From: Rhodamnia argentea
Taxonomy: Eukaryota; Streptophyta; Magnoliopsida; Myrtales; Myrtaceae
DNA length: 64,000 bases
Assembly: GCF_020921035.1 (NCBI RefSeq)
Contig: NC_063152.1
Span: 31,247,903-31,311,902, forward strand
Direction of reading: 5' to 3'
Numbering within the stretch: the first letter of the stretch is position 1; every line of letters begins with the position of its first letter. Position numbers and translations under genes: made by a program. Positions 9,996-21,999 of this stretch are shown here, one piece after another. The notes beneath the pieces are model-generated. The model saw only the letters and a program-made list of their open reading frames with translations, did not search any database and had not been told where the DNA came from.

Positions 9996-12900
9996 ACAAC
10001 TTTTTTTGATAGATGGGTAGCTACATAAGAATGAAATTGTCTTTCAAATTTTCGAGATATTAGCATCAGTATCTTAATGAAAATCTCCTCTCTCTTTTTT
10101 TTTTAGTTAATGAAAATCTCTTTAACTAGCTCGTGTTTTGAAGCACTTTCTACAAATTTTACTACGTAAAATGCAATTGATTACAACACGTTATAGCAGC
10201 AAACGAATTCCCTTGGGAGATCATGGAAGTCCTTGTCGAGTCGTTAGCCGAAACCAGACGTGGAGCGCAATACTGGAGGCTCGATGTCTATCGAACCGAA
10301 CATTCCATGCAAAAGTAGAGAAACCTCTTGTAATAAATAAACCCTAGGGAGCATTGTTGTGGTGCCAATTAACTCTTTAATTTCTTTTACTTGTCCAAAA
10401 CAAAATGTTCTGACTACAGAAGTAAAACAATTCGAAGAACAGTGATAATTTAAGGCACATCTTAAACTTGTCAGAACATTCGAACATTAACCGTGGCATT
10501 TATTTTAATGATTTAAATTTTTAGAACAATTAGCGGTAATATTAAAGTAAGACATCCCGAGTTCAAATTTTTTCAGACCCTCGCTTTCGGTGGTGTTAGA
10601 AACTTCAGATATCAAACCACACCTTAATTTAACAACTTAAATTTTTTAGTTGGACTTTTTAACATAATTAATTAAACTTAAAGAGTACATTTTCAATATA
10701 AAACTACGCTTTGTAAGGACTTCACATAGGAAAAATGAATGTCTCCGAAGAATATTTCATAAGGCTTAACACGTGTCAACAGGGCATTCTTTAACTCTTT
10801 TTCTGGAAAAAAAAACGTCTAGCATTTTCAATAAGAATATTTATACTTGGAAATATATATCCAATGAATTTTAATAAAGTGTTTAAGAAATACTCTTTTC
10901 GAATTTCTTTGTACAATCATATAAAGTAACTTTGTTACGGGAATTTTTTTTTTTTGGTTTCTTCTATCTCTAGCTCTCGTCTTTTTGACTTGTGATTTTC
11001 CTCTCTGCAGAGTGCGAGAGTCAAAGTTAGTACCTATGATATTAGCGTTCCCACCTTTCCAATCCCTTATCAGCACAGCCGTATGTCTATTGGCTGTCAC
11101 GGGGAATTCAAACACTGAAAATTTGCAGTAACCATAACACATTTAATCGAGGTACGTACGAGGTATCAAACGCAGCTTGAACCCAATAGCCGGATAAACA
11201 ACCCTTATTAATATGGCCAGGCTCGTAAAACTTATGGAGGTCGAGCAATTGTATCCTCTCCACTGACAGAATTTAGACAAATTCCAGTTGACTTTTGAAG
11301 CCCCCTTTCTCTTTTGACTTCACCCTTTATCCCAAAAAAAAAAAAAGAGAATTATTGTCCATTTGATAATGAAAGCTGTAGAACAATCAATCCCGTGTAA
11401 GACATGGCAGGGATAGTCCTGTCCCAATCCGAATGATTATCATTATTGATGGGCTGGAATTGGTCTGAGTCATTTAGGAAACCCGAAATAGTTAAAAAAA
11501 ATAAAAAAACTTGATTAACACATTAAAAAAGAACAATAGACGTCAACAAGTAGTCCACGATAGAACTTTGCAAATACATGTTACTATGTTAGTGTCCAAT
11601 ATACTAGGAGTGAACGGTTCTAAGGCAAGTAAGTTTTAGACTTGAAATCGGAAACCTATAGTGTCTTGATCGGCTTTCAGTTTTTCAAATATAGAGTCAA
11701 CCATGTCAGTATGATTCGCTTTTGGGGTCTACTGGCATATTCCTTGAGAATATTGCTTGAATCTTCGAATCCTCGGTTACACGACGCAAACGCCTCCAAA
11801 AAATCTTTGCATATTTACTCTTATCTTTCGGGTGCTAACGATATGTACAAAAACCAGAGAAATGGAGCTTGGGCATCTTCAATTCTTCTTGTACACCCGA
11901 GAAACTGATCTATAGGAAGCTCGTGAACTTCCAATGGTCAAGTCGCGTCGAGGAAATGTGAAGAAGTGGGTATAGCAAAGCAAAGAGTGAGAGAGAGAAA
12001 CCAAAGACAGAGGTGGCAACAACAAGATTGCAAGATACAAGGTAAAACTAAAAAGAGAGAATTAGGGTTTCTCGGACCGATTCTCTAGTACATTCGATCG
12101 TGCATCCAAAATTGGGAACCTAACTGGTAATACCAGGTTCGAAATTTTTTTAATCGAAAATTGGACCAAAACCGGCCAGGTAAGGTCGATCCGGTCTGGG
12201 TTCAAGGCCTAACTTGGATCGGTGCTCACCCCTACTAGCGATTATTCCTCCCAAGTAAAATACTCGAGTTTTGTTGAGTTTCATTTCAAGTAAAAGCATC
12301 GCTTAAAGCGTGTGTGATGTCCAAAATGAAAAACTTATCAAGAAGAAGAGATTGTCGGTATTTATCCGCTATTGGTAAAGATAGATATTGGACCATCAAA
12401 TCATACTCATGCGCGTTCAAAAATCCCTACGACTTTTTTCGCATATGATTTCGGTTTTCCAATTTGGTCAAGAATTGGATGCTCGAGGTGGGGACTCTCG
12501 TACCAAAGGCAATCACTAAGGGAGATTGGCATGTAGGTGATAGCTCCTCATATAGGATGATGCCATTGTTCATCTTTCTCTCTTCTTTTCCTTTTTAGCC
12601 TTTGTAATTTTCCCCTAATCTCAGAAAAAAACAAATCAGTTTGTCACTTCATCTTTACCAGTCCCATTTTGAGCCTACACTTAGCCTCTGAGTGATTGAC
12701 GAAACCTAGCTACGGCCCCGCATTTAACAATTTGATTTAGGGCAAGTACAAGGACATGCTCCTTTTATTCATGTAAATATTAGACGTAAGGTCAGTGCTC
12801 GAGTGAGGTGGAGAGGAAATGAACGGCGGATCAAATTATCTTCGAGCACAACGTCGGCCCTTGAAATCGACCGCCCATCATGGTTTCGATCATCGTGGCT

Positions 12901-13590
12901 CTTTTGAACTGGATGATTGTCCACGATATCGATTTGGGTCAATAATAAATTCACGTCCGCACTCATATCCGTCGCGCTAGTAGTTTATCAGAACACGTTA
13001 ACATGACAGATTCTCCGTGTATTTGACCCGTGCAGAGGCGTTGTGTTAATAAATTAGACCTTTTGAACTAGCCAATTAAAGAAACTAAACGTGGAGCTAC
13101 ATTCGAAATTCGCTATGATTTTACTTTTCGCCCTTGATCTTCTCGGAGAAATTGATAAAGGAGGAGGAGGAGAATTTTGACGAGTGAAAAAGCATGGAAA
13201 AAAGACTCAGAGATTCGGTGAGTGGAGTGGGGGCGCACCGTCTCGATCAATCTCGCTAATCCGTTTTGACTAAGGAAAAGGCCAAAGGTGAAGATAAAAA
13301 GGGATAACGGATCAAGATCCAATCATGAGGGTTGGGGGGGGGCCCACCCCGATTTCGAGACTCGTGGTTGATGATCGGCCCCCACCCGCGGTCTCATGAT
13401 TTTGTGCGTGGACCGCGCCTCACTGAAAAGCTCTCTCTCTCTCTCTCTCTCTCTCTCACTATACGACTGTAGAAAGAAAGGAACAAATGCAAGCGAAGGC
13501 ATGCTTTGGTCGAAGCCCCCACGAAATGAAAATGGCATCATTTCTCGTTCCGTATGCTTCTCTCGCCACCCTTGGCTTACGTACCTTCAG
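9996..13590. other. Gene-free intergenic sequence with decayed repeats
   Basis: No gene is recognised. 10440-10720 has repeat-like AT-rich text. 11604-12234 is bracketed by TAGGAGTGAACGGTTC and GGTGCTCACCCCTA, the same end type as the hAT-like elements at 16.8 and 17.7 kb, but no matching 8-bp target duplication was found. 12240-13390 shows nothing. A CT microsatellite lies at 13431-13458. Confidence 0.4.
13431..13458. repeat. (CT)n microsatellite
   Basis: About 14 CT dinucleotide units. Confidence 0.9.
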
Positions 13591-13602
13591 AATTCCTCGA
13601 CA

Positions 13603-14596
13603 CGACATCCGAGAGTCCGATACACGGCCGTCGTCGGACCTATTGGCCGCATCCCGCGGATTACGTCCTTTTCCGCTCTCGTCTTGCCGGATATGCTCGA
13701 CAATTATGCCATGGGACGCTTGACGCGGCCCTGGATGATCAGTAGACTCGTCAATTTGGTGGGACGGGCCGAAAATGTTCCAATCCAAATAGACTCATTT
13801 AGCATGTTTTGATCCATTTTCATGCAACACAAACATAATAACGATACCGATCTCGATCCATATTCTTAAAATACTTTTGTATTTAACACGTTCTATGGGC
13901 GGCGGTCGATGGGCGATGGTGGTGAGCGGCGAGTGGTCGTCGACCGGCGACGGCAGGTGGTGGTCAATGGGCAACGGTGGTGAGCAGCGGGTTGCATTCG
14001 ACGGGCAATGATTGGCGACCGGTGGCAATTGTAAGAGGCAATCGACGGGCGACGGTGGGCAACGACAGGTGGCAACAGGTGGAGGTGACAAAGTTAAAAG
14101 AAAAAAAAATTATTGTATTTCAGAAATACAACTTTTCAAAATACCTCCGTAACTACTATAGGCTAACGGTCTTGAGGGGCCTTTAGAAATGCAATTACAT
14201 TTTCTCAAAGTTGAGCAAAAAAACGAACCAAACGCTATTTGCATTTGGCCAAGGGACTTTAGAGCCCCAAAGTCCTTTGGAAATGCTGAATCAAACAGGC
14301 CCGACATCCGAGAGTTGGATACACGACCATTGTCGGATCTATCGGCCGCGTCCCGCCGTTTATGTCCTTTCCCTCTCTTGTCTTGCCGGATGTGCGCGAC
14401 GATTATGCCATGCTACACTTGACGGAGCCTTTGATGATCAGTAGACTCGTCAATCCGGTGGGCCGAGCCGAAAATGTTCTAACCTAAGTATACTCATTTA
14501 GGCTATTTTGACCCATTTTCATGTAACACAAACATAATGACGATATCGATCTCGATCCATATTTTTAAAACACTTTTGTATTTAACATGTTCTATG
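13603..14596. repeat. 295-bp direct repeat flanking a 400-bp GC-rich insert
   Basis: The left copy (13603-13897) and right copy (14304-14596) share GACATCCGAGAGT, TTATGCCATG, GATGATCAGTAGACTCGTCA and CTTTTGTATTTAACA in the same order and orientation, with scattered substitutions. The spacer (13898-14303) begins with a GGCGG/GACGGGCGACGG-type GC-rich run and ends with CCAAACGCTATTTGCATTTG. Direct repeats around a short spacer could be a small LTR-type element (TRIM) or a tandem duplication split by a transposon. TG...CA ends are not evident, so the second is preferred. Confidence 0.7.
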
Positions 14597-14599
14597 AAA

Positions 14600-16020
14600 A
14601 CTTATATCCAAATTAAGGTGAGAGTGCAGAATGAGTGAGCATAAGATCGAGTGGGAGCTAGAGAGAATGAAGAGTTATAGAGGTGAATTGAGTTTAAGTA
14701 AGTTGTAAATTCATGTACAATTCATGTATCACTCATTTAATCCATATCCGGTTCAAACCAATTTAGCAAATATAATTAGCTCATACAACAACTCACCTTA
14801 TCATATGTGGATTTAAAAATCGATTTATAACGCATTTTGACGGATCTAATGATCCGCCGACCCTACTCCAATTGTTGATCGCAAGCTTATTGCGATTGGA
14901 ACAGAATTGACAACCGTCGTGTCATTCCAACGAGGAATATTTTGATCCTGGGGCTACTAATGAAATGCCCAGCACTAGCGGCACCACCCTCATCATCATC
15001 CTCATCGTCATGGTCGTCGTCATCTTCATCATGCATGTCCTCGAAAGAGGACAAAATTATCGTATGGGTGCCTCGCGAAGTCATTCATTCGCTGTGAATA
15101 TGCTAATGAAAGAAGGGTTTTCAACCGCAAGTGAAATGTAAAACTTTCAGTGCCTTGAGTCAGTGGACTCGAGCCTGATCCAAGGTTAGAAAAGAGCAAG
15201 TAGAACTCGTTAGCAAGCGGGTAGCTTTAAAGCATGCAGTGAGACCTTGCGCTGGGATTAGGGAGTTATTTCCTCGTAGTAACACATTACGTATTTACCT
15301 TAATCGTGCGAATATATCGAATCTCGCGCTTCCTTTTATGATTGCGCTAGACGTCGGATTGCTATGCATTCTCGTTTTCCCCTTCGGGTCGTGTCATGTG
15401 CGTGCCGAAGATGTCCAAATCTGTCCCCGCATCGGATAAACTCGATCCTAATCAACTTTAATCCCATGCACTTGTAGACACTATTTCGAGTTTGACCATG
15501 ATTTTGTCGGTGATGGCCGAGGTTCTAGCCACTGTGGAGAGTCGTGCTTCATGAGAGGGTTTAGCTAGCAACGAGGATAATCATAATCTTCTCTCTCTCT
15601 CAATGCTTTATTTACCCAAAATCAAAAGAACCCCTTTTCATAATTAACCTTAGTGCTGATCATCCACCATAGAAGCATCTCAAAACAGCCAAAACAAAAA
15701 GGGAGGAAGGAAGAGAAAGGGAGGGAAAAAAAAATCAGAGCATGTAATTGGGTCAGTGAGTGGCGATTTTGACAGATTCATGCACAAAAAGAGTGATTGA
15801 TTCAATCCTTATCCCATGCTTAATTATGATTAGATCTCTCGTCCACTGGTGGCAACAGCTGAACTTCCTCAAGGCATGCCGAGGGAAAGTTGCCTAATGG
15901 GAGGAGACACTGTGGTTGGATTCTCCTTGCTCGTCCCACATAATAATTGTGCCGATTCATCATGTGGAAGGCCAACTAATGAAAGTCGTGGGGAATGTGA
16001 AAGGACATAACATGTTCATA
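14600..16020. other. Intergenic sequence, nothing recognised
   Basis: AT-rich sequence without a convincing open frame. The asparagine/aspartate-rich frame near 14990-15050 is a CATCATCATC simple repeat. Confidence 0.4.
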
Positions 16021-16030
16021 CACGAAATCG

Positions 16031-16163
16031 GACCATAATGCCGGTGTGAGAGCCTCGCTAAAGTAGCGGCCCCGAGGATAGAACAGTTGGCAAAGTCGGC
16101 TCCAGGCGGCTTCGCGCCCGCAGAAGCGTGAGGCCTTTACCTCGGTCCCATGCCCGGCATTAT
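16031..16163. repeat. Short foldback element / imperfect hairpin
   Basis: ATAATGCCGG on the left is matched exactly by CCGGCATTAT on the right. The match extends imperfectly about 20 bp inward on each side, through the CCTCGCTAAAG and CTTTACCTCGG regions. It is GC-richer than its surroundings. No target duplication was found. Confidence 0.5.
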
Positions 16164-16713
16164 CTCTTGATATGAGCCAAAGTCTTGCTAGCTTTTCATT
16201 TATGGTAAAAAGGGTGTCGAGGTCGCATTATTTACAATCTTCATAGCAATTTGTGGCCTTTCAACCTTACCCAGCCGTTGCGCAGCCTCGAATTGGGCTA
16301 GAGAAACTCCTAGCTAGGCCCATGGGCCTAGCCGACCAGCGTCGAACCTCGAGTTCATATGGCATTGTTCAAGTGTGCATGTTAGCAACATTATCTGTGC
16401 GAACTCCATGAGAAACATGGGACTAGATGCGCTCGGTATGGTCGGATAGGGTCGGACTAGGCCTCATGAGCAATCCATTATTCCCAGACCTATCCAGCCG
16501 TATTGGCCAAACCAACCCAATGATTGGTGTCCTTTTGATCGATAAGTCGAAGAACCAACACTTTCACATGATCCAGTTTCATAAAATTTTGGGTGCGTTG
16601 ATTTCACGAAAAAAATTTAAGTTAAAATAAAAGATTTTGTCCAAAATTAATTTTCAAGGAAGGTGATTGATTTTTCCTTATTTGGTTGTGAGCATGAAAA
16701 TGAGAAGGAAGGG

Positions 16714-16715
<2 letters not shown>

Positions 16716-16751
<36 letters not shown>
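16716..16751. repeat. (GA)n microsatellite
   Basis: About 18 GA units directly upstream of the 936-bp tandem duplication. Confidence 0.9.
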
Positions 16752-16753
<2 letters not shown>

Positions 16754-16791
16754 GTTCATCGATATTGCATTAGCAACACCACGGCGGTATC

Positions 16792-17341
16792 TAAAGGTGT
16801 GCAACCGGATCAAGTTTAGCCGAAAAGCTGACCGGGTCACCCGAAATATAGGTTTGGAACCGATTCCTATTCAAATCGGTCTAGGAACAAGTTATAATTT
16901 TTTAGAACTAGTTGGAACCGGTCCGGTTCTCGTTTTCAAGCGAAGACCCACTCAAGAACCGGACAGGTTTTGGTATCGATTTTTAGCTACTATTAAAAAA
17001 ATACCCTAGTCTTGCTTGCCTCACCTCTTCTAGTTTTGGTAGATTATAATTTTTATCGCTTATATTAGAGATTGTTTCTTTTAGCGGATAATGAGTTTTA
17101 TTATTTGTCTTTTACTTTGAATCGTTTCATTAGTACTCATATTATTTTGCTGAAAAAATAAAAATAAAAAATTATTTTTGGATAGACCCTAGAATTGGAC
17201 CCAAAAAAAGGGTAGGTTTCAAAACAGGTTCCAAGACACAAATGGTTGGTTACAGGTTTCAAAAATTGAAAATCGATTATAAAAAAGTAGATTTTGGGTT
17301 CTAGGTCTAGAATTTATGCACCTGGACCATGCTCACCCCTA
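16792..17341. mobile_element. hAT-like non-autonomous element, copy 1
   Basis: A 550-bp element with ends TAAAGGTGTGCAACCGG and CCATGCTCACCCCTA, which form an imperfect inverted repeat (TANNGGTGNGCA). It is flanked on both sides by GCGGTATC (16784-16791 and 17342-17349), an 8-bp target duplication as made by hAT transposases. The interior is rich in GGTTCC/GGAACC text and has no transposase. Confidence 0.75.
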
Positions 17342-17727
17342 GCGGTATCTCTTTGGGAAAAATGACCTCCTCTTTCATGGAAGGGGAATTAATTCTCTAA
17401 AGTCCTGGCATACCAATTTTGGTCAATGGAAAACATATTCTATTGGCCGATTCATTTTTTGGTGTCCAAACAAATGAAAAGTCCAAAAACATATTCCTGA
17501 AAATGGTTTCGTTCCAAACAAACGCACCCTTGATCTTGCTTTCATTTATGTGGCCGAGTTCATCTTATGGTGAATGATTCCTTGAACATACAACGCGATT
17601 AATATTGTGATCCGAGGTAGAAAAGTGAGGCAATGTCAAGTGATGCTTGATGATAATTAAGTCAACCTTTAGGGTGACTAAGAAAAAATTTCTAGTGGGT
17701 TGCTTATAGCAACACCACGGCGGTAAA

Positions 17728-18264
17728 TAGAGGTGTGCAATCGGATTGGGTCTACTCGAAAAGCTGACCGGACCACCCGAAATATAGGTTTGGAACCAAT
17801 TCCTATTCAAATCGGTCCCGAAAAAAGTTATAATTTTTTAGAACTAGTTGGAATTGGTCCAGTTCTTGATTTCAAGTGAAGATCCACTCGAGAATCGGAC
17901 AGGTTTTGGAACCGATTTTTAGCTACTATTAAAGAATACCCTGGTCTTTGTTGGCCTCGCCTCCCTCTCTTTTGATATATTGTAATTTTCGTTGCTCATA
18001 TTAGAGATTGCTTTTTCTAGAGGATAATGAGTTTTATTATTTGTCTTTTACTTTAAATCGTTTCATCGGAACTCGTATTATTTTGTTGAAAAAAAAAAAA
18101 ATTCAGGTAGACTCGGAATTGGACCGAAAAAAGGGTAGGTTCCAAAACAGGTTCTATGACAAAAGAGGTTGGTTAAAGGTTCCAAAAATTGAAAATAGAT
18201 TATAAAATGGTAGATTTCAGGTTCTGGGTGTAGAATCTATGCATCGGAACCATGCTCACCCCTA
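17728..18264. mobile_element. hAT-like non-autonomous element, copy 2
   Basis: A 537-bp copy of the element at 16792-17341 with the same ends (TAGAGGTGTGCAATCGG and CCATGCTCACCCCTA). The flanks are GCGGTAAA and GCGGTATC, a mutated version of the same target duplication. The element was therefore present before the segment was duplicated. Confidence 0.75.
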
Positions 18265-18683
18265 GCGGTATCTCTTTGGGGAAAATGATCTCCTCTTTCA
18301 TGGGAGGAGAATTAATTCTCTAAAGTCTTGGCATGCCAATTTTGGTCAACGGAGAATTAATTCTCTAAAAGTCTTGGCATGCCAATTTTGGTCAACGGAA
18401 AACATATTCAGCTGACCGATTCATTTTTTTGGGGCCTAGACAAATGGAAAGTCCGAAAACATATTCCTGAAAACGGTTTCGCTCCAAACAAACACACCCT
18501 TGATCTTGTTTTCATTTACGTCGCCGAGTTCACCTTATGGTGAATGATTCCTTGAACATACGACGCGATTAATGTTGTGATCCGAGGTAGAAAAGTGAGG
18601 CAAAGTCAAGTGATGCTAGATGATAATCAAGTCAACCTTCAGGGCGACTAAGAAAAAATTTCCAACGGGTTGCTCATAAGCAA

Positions 18684-19480
18684 TGGCTTTTTATCTTGGG
18701 CTTCTAATTTTAAAATGGGCTTCTACATGACTCCTCGAACCAAGCACTTGTTCGGCCCAAGCCCAGTCGAGAGCCTGAGTCCACCCCCACGGCCCATCGC
18801 CAAGTCCCTCGCCGACGCGAGACTTTTCTTAGGCGGAAAAACGGCGTATATTCTGAAAATGCACAGGAGTTACTGTGGTCCTCACCTTACTAGGTCAAGA
18901 GAACTCGGGGCCCCCTGATCTACATTTCTATATGCATAGCATTGATAGCGACCTTATCTCTAGATACATGCCCGTTCGAATTTTCAATTTGTTTTCACGA
19001 GAAGATTAATACTTTGTACAATAGTTGTTTTAATGCTTCATCGGGCCTATCGCAACACTAGATCAAGCAGGCGGTCACATTCGATCGAGATTAATTAACG
19101 CAATTATTGGGCCGGGGGGAGGGGCATGCATTTGCCATTAGTTTGATACTTTTGATGTGTTATTTTACCATTTTCTTCAAGCCATGTCCCATCGGTCAAC
19201 GAAGATTTCTATATGCATAGCATTGACATCGACCTTTTGTTAGAGGCTGGTTCGAAGTTGATAAACATTTGTTAAACATTTATGTAAGAAAATCGTTTAC
19301 TTGGCCAAATTAAGAAAAGATCCATTCAAACATGCAAAATATAGGACAAAACATGAACTCGGAGTTGGCTTTATTTATTTTTTAATTACTAAAACGGGCA
19401 ATTGGCATATTCTCAACGTTATCACGTAGTCCTTTTCAAAATCTTAACTGCTCCATTTTACTTGCGATTCGACATTCGAG
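18684..19480. other. Intergenic sequence, nothing recognised
   Basis: No supported gene. The short frame at 18670-18918 has no family resemblance and poor context. Confidence 0.4.
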
Positions 19481-19485
19481 GTTAG

Positions 19486-19600
19486 GCAACGTATCGAGAT
19501 GCCATTTAGGGGCTCGCTTGAGACGTGAACTAAATTCACGATCTCATGGAAGGCGGGCAGGTAACCTTTTTATCACTAGACTAACCACCTTGGTAGCGAG
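19486..19600 (-). repeat. tRNA-derived SINE-like relic
   Basis: On the minus strand GTTAGTCTAGTGATAAAAAG resembles a Pol III A box, and about 40 nt downstream GTTCACGTCTCAAGCGAG resembles a B box. The spacing and order fit a tRNA-like head. It lies about 500 bp upstream of the first DUF7054 gene. No 3' tail could be fixed. Confidence 0.45.
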
Positions 19601-20097
19601 CATTCTATTCATTCTTCCTTGCAATTTCACTGTTGATTAACTAAATAGTCTAGACTTGGATTTTAAAGTTTGAGTTACAGTTTCTTATGGCAATCTAGTA
19701 ATATTATTCGAAGATAAAAATAAATAGAAATATTAGTAATATTCAAAGATATTCATCTAGCAAACAAATTGACGGTTCATATTGGACGCTCCACTGACTT
19801 TCCTCAAGAAAAAGTCTCCAATTAGGAATTTGACGGTCTCCCAAGCAATTTGCAAAACCAGACAAACAAGAACAGTCGATTTCCATTTCCTTCCCCCCCA
19901 CTAGCCAATCTGAACCTTGAAGCAACCTGTCGCGCCCCCAAGAACCGGCCAAAGAACTCCTCCTCCTTCCTCCTCCTTCCTCCTTAATCCTCACTCCATC
20001 TCTTTTCAAACTGCCGAAAAGCACACGCAACCGAGTGGGAAAAAGAACAGCCAACCCCCACGAAGAAGGGCAGCAGTTTTTTCTCTCTCTTTCTCGC

Positions 20098-21974
20098 ATG
20101 CCGGAGAGGGCCCACCGGCGACATGCCGCGGTCTCCCGCAGCCGGAAGAGCAAGCCGCCGCAGCCGTCGCCGCCCAGTCGGGCTCCCGCTGCTCGGCGAT
20201 CTCCGTTCAAGCACTTGAAGCCGGCGAAGAGGCTCGAGAGGTGCTCGTCCGCGCCCATGTTGTGGAACTGCGAGGAAGATCTGGTCGGGGGCGACCCTGG
20301 CGATCTGAGACAGAGCGGGAGTTCGAATGATGGGGCTCTGTTCAGCCCCCTGAGCTGCACGGACGTGCTTGCCTCGTCTCCTTCTTTAATGGGTAGTTAT
20401 TCTCCCGGCAGATTGGAGGTGAAAGCTGCGAACTTTTCCGTTTGCTGTTCTTGATATTGAACCGTCGCGTTCAGATTTCTAGAGTTGGGTTTTGATGGGT
20501 TTGGGTTGTCCTGTTTGATCAATTTTGCTTTGACTCGTCTAGCTAATGGGGTTTGACTCTTTGGCTACTCAAGTTCAATTTGTCTAATGATCCGTCAAGT
20601 TCTGTTTTAGCAATCGTAGGGAATTGGTTGATTCCTCCAACCAAAAGCAGGTGCTGGAAAAAAAGGAACCCGTCCTCATCCCTGATAATAGACATGCGCC
20701 TAGACATAGTAGCTAAACCAAACATTTCTGGAATTTCCAGATGTGCTATCGAGCCACATACATAGACTTTACTGGGTGGGATTCACTTGTTGCATAGAGT
20801 GATCCAGTAGATCGATTGCAGGTAAATGCGTGAGCTCGATCGTCGGCCTTAAGATAAAAAACTCGGGTAGCTTTAATTGATTATTGAGAGACAAATCTAG
20901 AAGCGGTGGAGGGGGATCTTTGGTTTCAACTTTTCTGGTTTTTCTTAGTTATGGATCTGAAGTTGCTCAATCCGTGTGCGCAAAAAAATAAATCTTTTTG
21001 GAACTTTTGGCTGTGTGTAGGGATACAATAAGGAAGCCAAGGTGGTGGTCAATGTAACAGTGGAAGGGAGTGCAGGGCCTATCCGGATGATGGTCAAATT
21101 GGGTTCCAGTGTGGACGACGCGATCAAACTTGTTATGAACAAGTATAAGGAAGAAGGGCGAATGCCAAAGATGGATCGCGGTCACTCGACCGGCTTCGAG
21201 CTGCACCGTTCCTACTTCAGCCTTCAGAGTAAGTCAAGAATCTCGTTGTTCGGTACATCTTATGGTGGCATGTAGGAATTTTGGGAATCCGGTAGCTTTA
21301 TGATTGTGCTGGTACTAGTTGCGCAATTTGTGAAGTTCTTGGATATTCATTGATGGTATGCCTGAACCATGATGAGAGCCAAGCCAACTGAATCAAAGTG
21401 CAGTCATGTTACGACTTTCTTGGGGGAGCGGTGAGCAGTCAGGAATCTCGAATTAGGCACATAGCAAACCAGTTGCCTTCAAAAGGAAACATAGAGAGCA
21501 CACCTTCTTAGTCATTGCCTCTCTGGTTCTGCAGAATCTTTCAGAGTTCTTTTTACTTCAGCAGGGTTATGTGGAAAGACCGTTTACATATCGTGAAAAA
21601 ATTGGACCATAATCGGTAAATCCACAGTGCGACACTGACGAATATCTTCTACTAGTCAGGGTCTCTGCTCTACGAGAAGAACATCTGGAATCTAATTTCG
21701 AATGTCTCTGTGCTGTATAGGTCTGGATAAATCAGAGCTTCTCGGGGATGTCGGTAGCCGAAGCTTTTATCTGCGAAGGACCACTACTGGTCTTGATACC
21801 AACGGATTCTCGGCTTCTTTTGGATCCGGTAAAGCAGTACCAGTGAGCACCATCTCTCCACAGAGCCCGCCTCCCATCTTCTTGTTCACAGCTTTCATAG
21901 CTCGAAAGCTCGCGAAAATCATGAGGAGGGCTCATAAGCTCTGGAGAATCATCATCTGCTCGCAACAAGACTAA
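20098..21974 (+). CDS. At4g22758-like protein with DUF7054 domain
   Basis: Function unknown. Three exons splice in frame: 20098-20418, 21021-21228 and 21721-21974, giving 260 aa, close to Arabidopsis At4g22758 in length and layout. The N-terminus is basic ([19 protein letters not shown]) with a conserved RCSSAPMLW motif near residue 60, followed by a Ser-rich linker. The DUF7054 core starts at about residue 115 ([20 protein letters not shown]) and runs through [20 protein letters not shown] to SRSFYLRR; this is a ubiquitin-like-sized domain. The C-terminus has [20 protein letters not shown], a hydrophobic/basic helix. The start was chosen at MPER because upstream residues are low-complexity and family members begin this way. 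The exon 1 donor (GAG|GTGAAAG) is weak, and the next exon's acceptor is TGTGTAG|GGA. A paralog lies 1 kb downstream. Confidence 0.85.
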
Positions 21975-21999
21975 CCCGACATCCTGTCCGGTGTTGGAG

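Larger units (their letters stand above)
16772..18683 (+). repeat. Tandem duplication, about 936 bp per copy
   Basis: Copy 1 is 16772-17707 and copy 2 is 17708 to about 18683. Both begin AGCAACACCACGGCGGTA and run in the same order through a hAT-like element, then CTCCTCTTTCATGG, AATTAATTCTCTAAAGTC, GAATGATTCCTTGAACATAC and GTAGAAAAGTGAGGCAA. Copy 2 has an extra internal duplication of about 46 bp (18305-18397, GGAGAATTAATTCTCTAAA twice). No coding capacity is evident in either copy. Confidence 0.9.

Noticed and set aside
11604..12234. Third hAT-like element
   Set aside because: The ends look right (TAGGAGTGAACGG and TGCTCACCCCTA), but the flanking 8-mers do not match and the interior is unlike the others, so it is not called as one element.
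19743..20360. 205-codon minus-strand frame, the longest single frame near the first DUF7054 gene
   Set aside because: It is antisense to exon 1 of the DUF7054 gene, where GC-rich text opens frames by chance. It has no domain and is Arg/Ser/Gly-rich.
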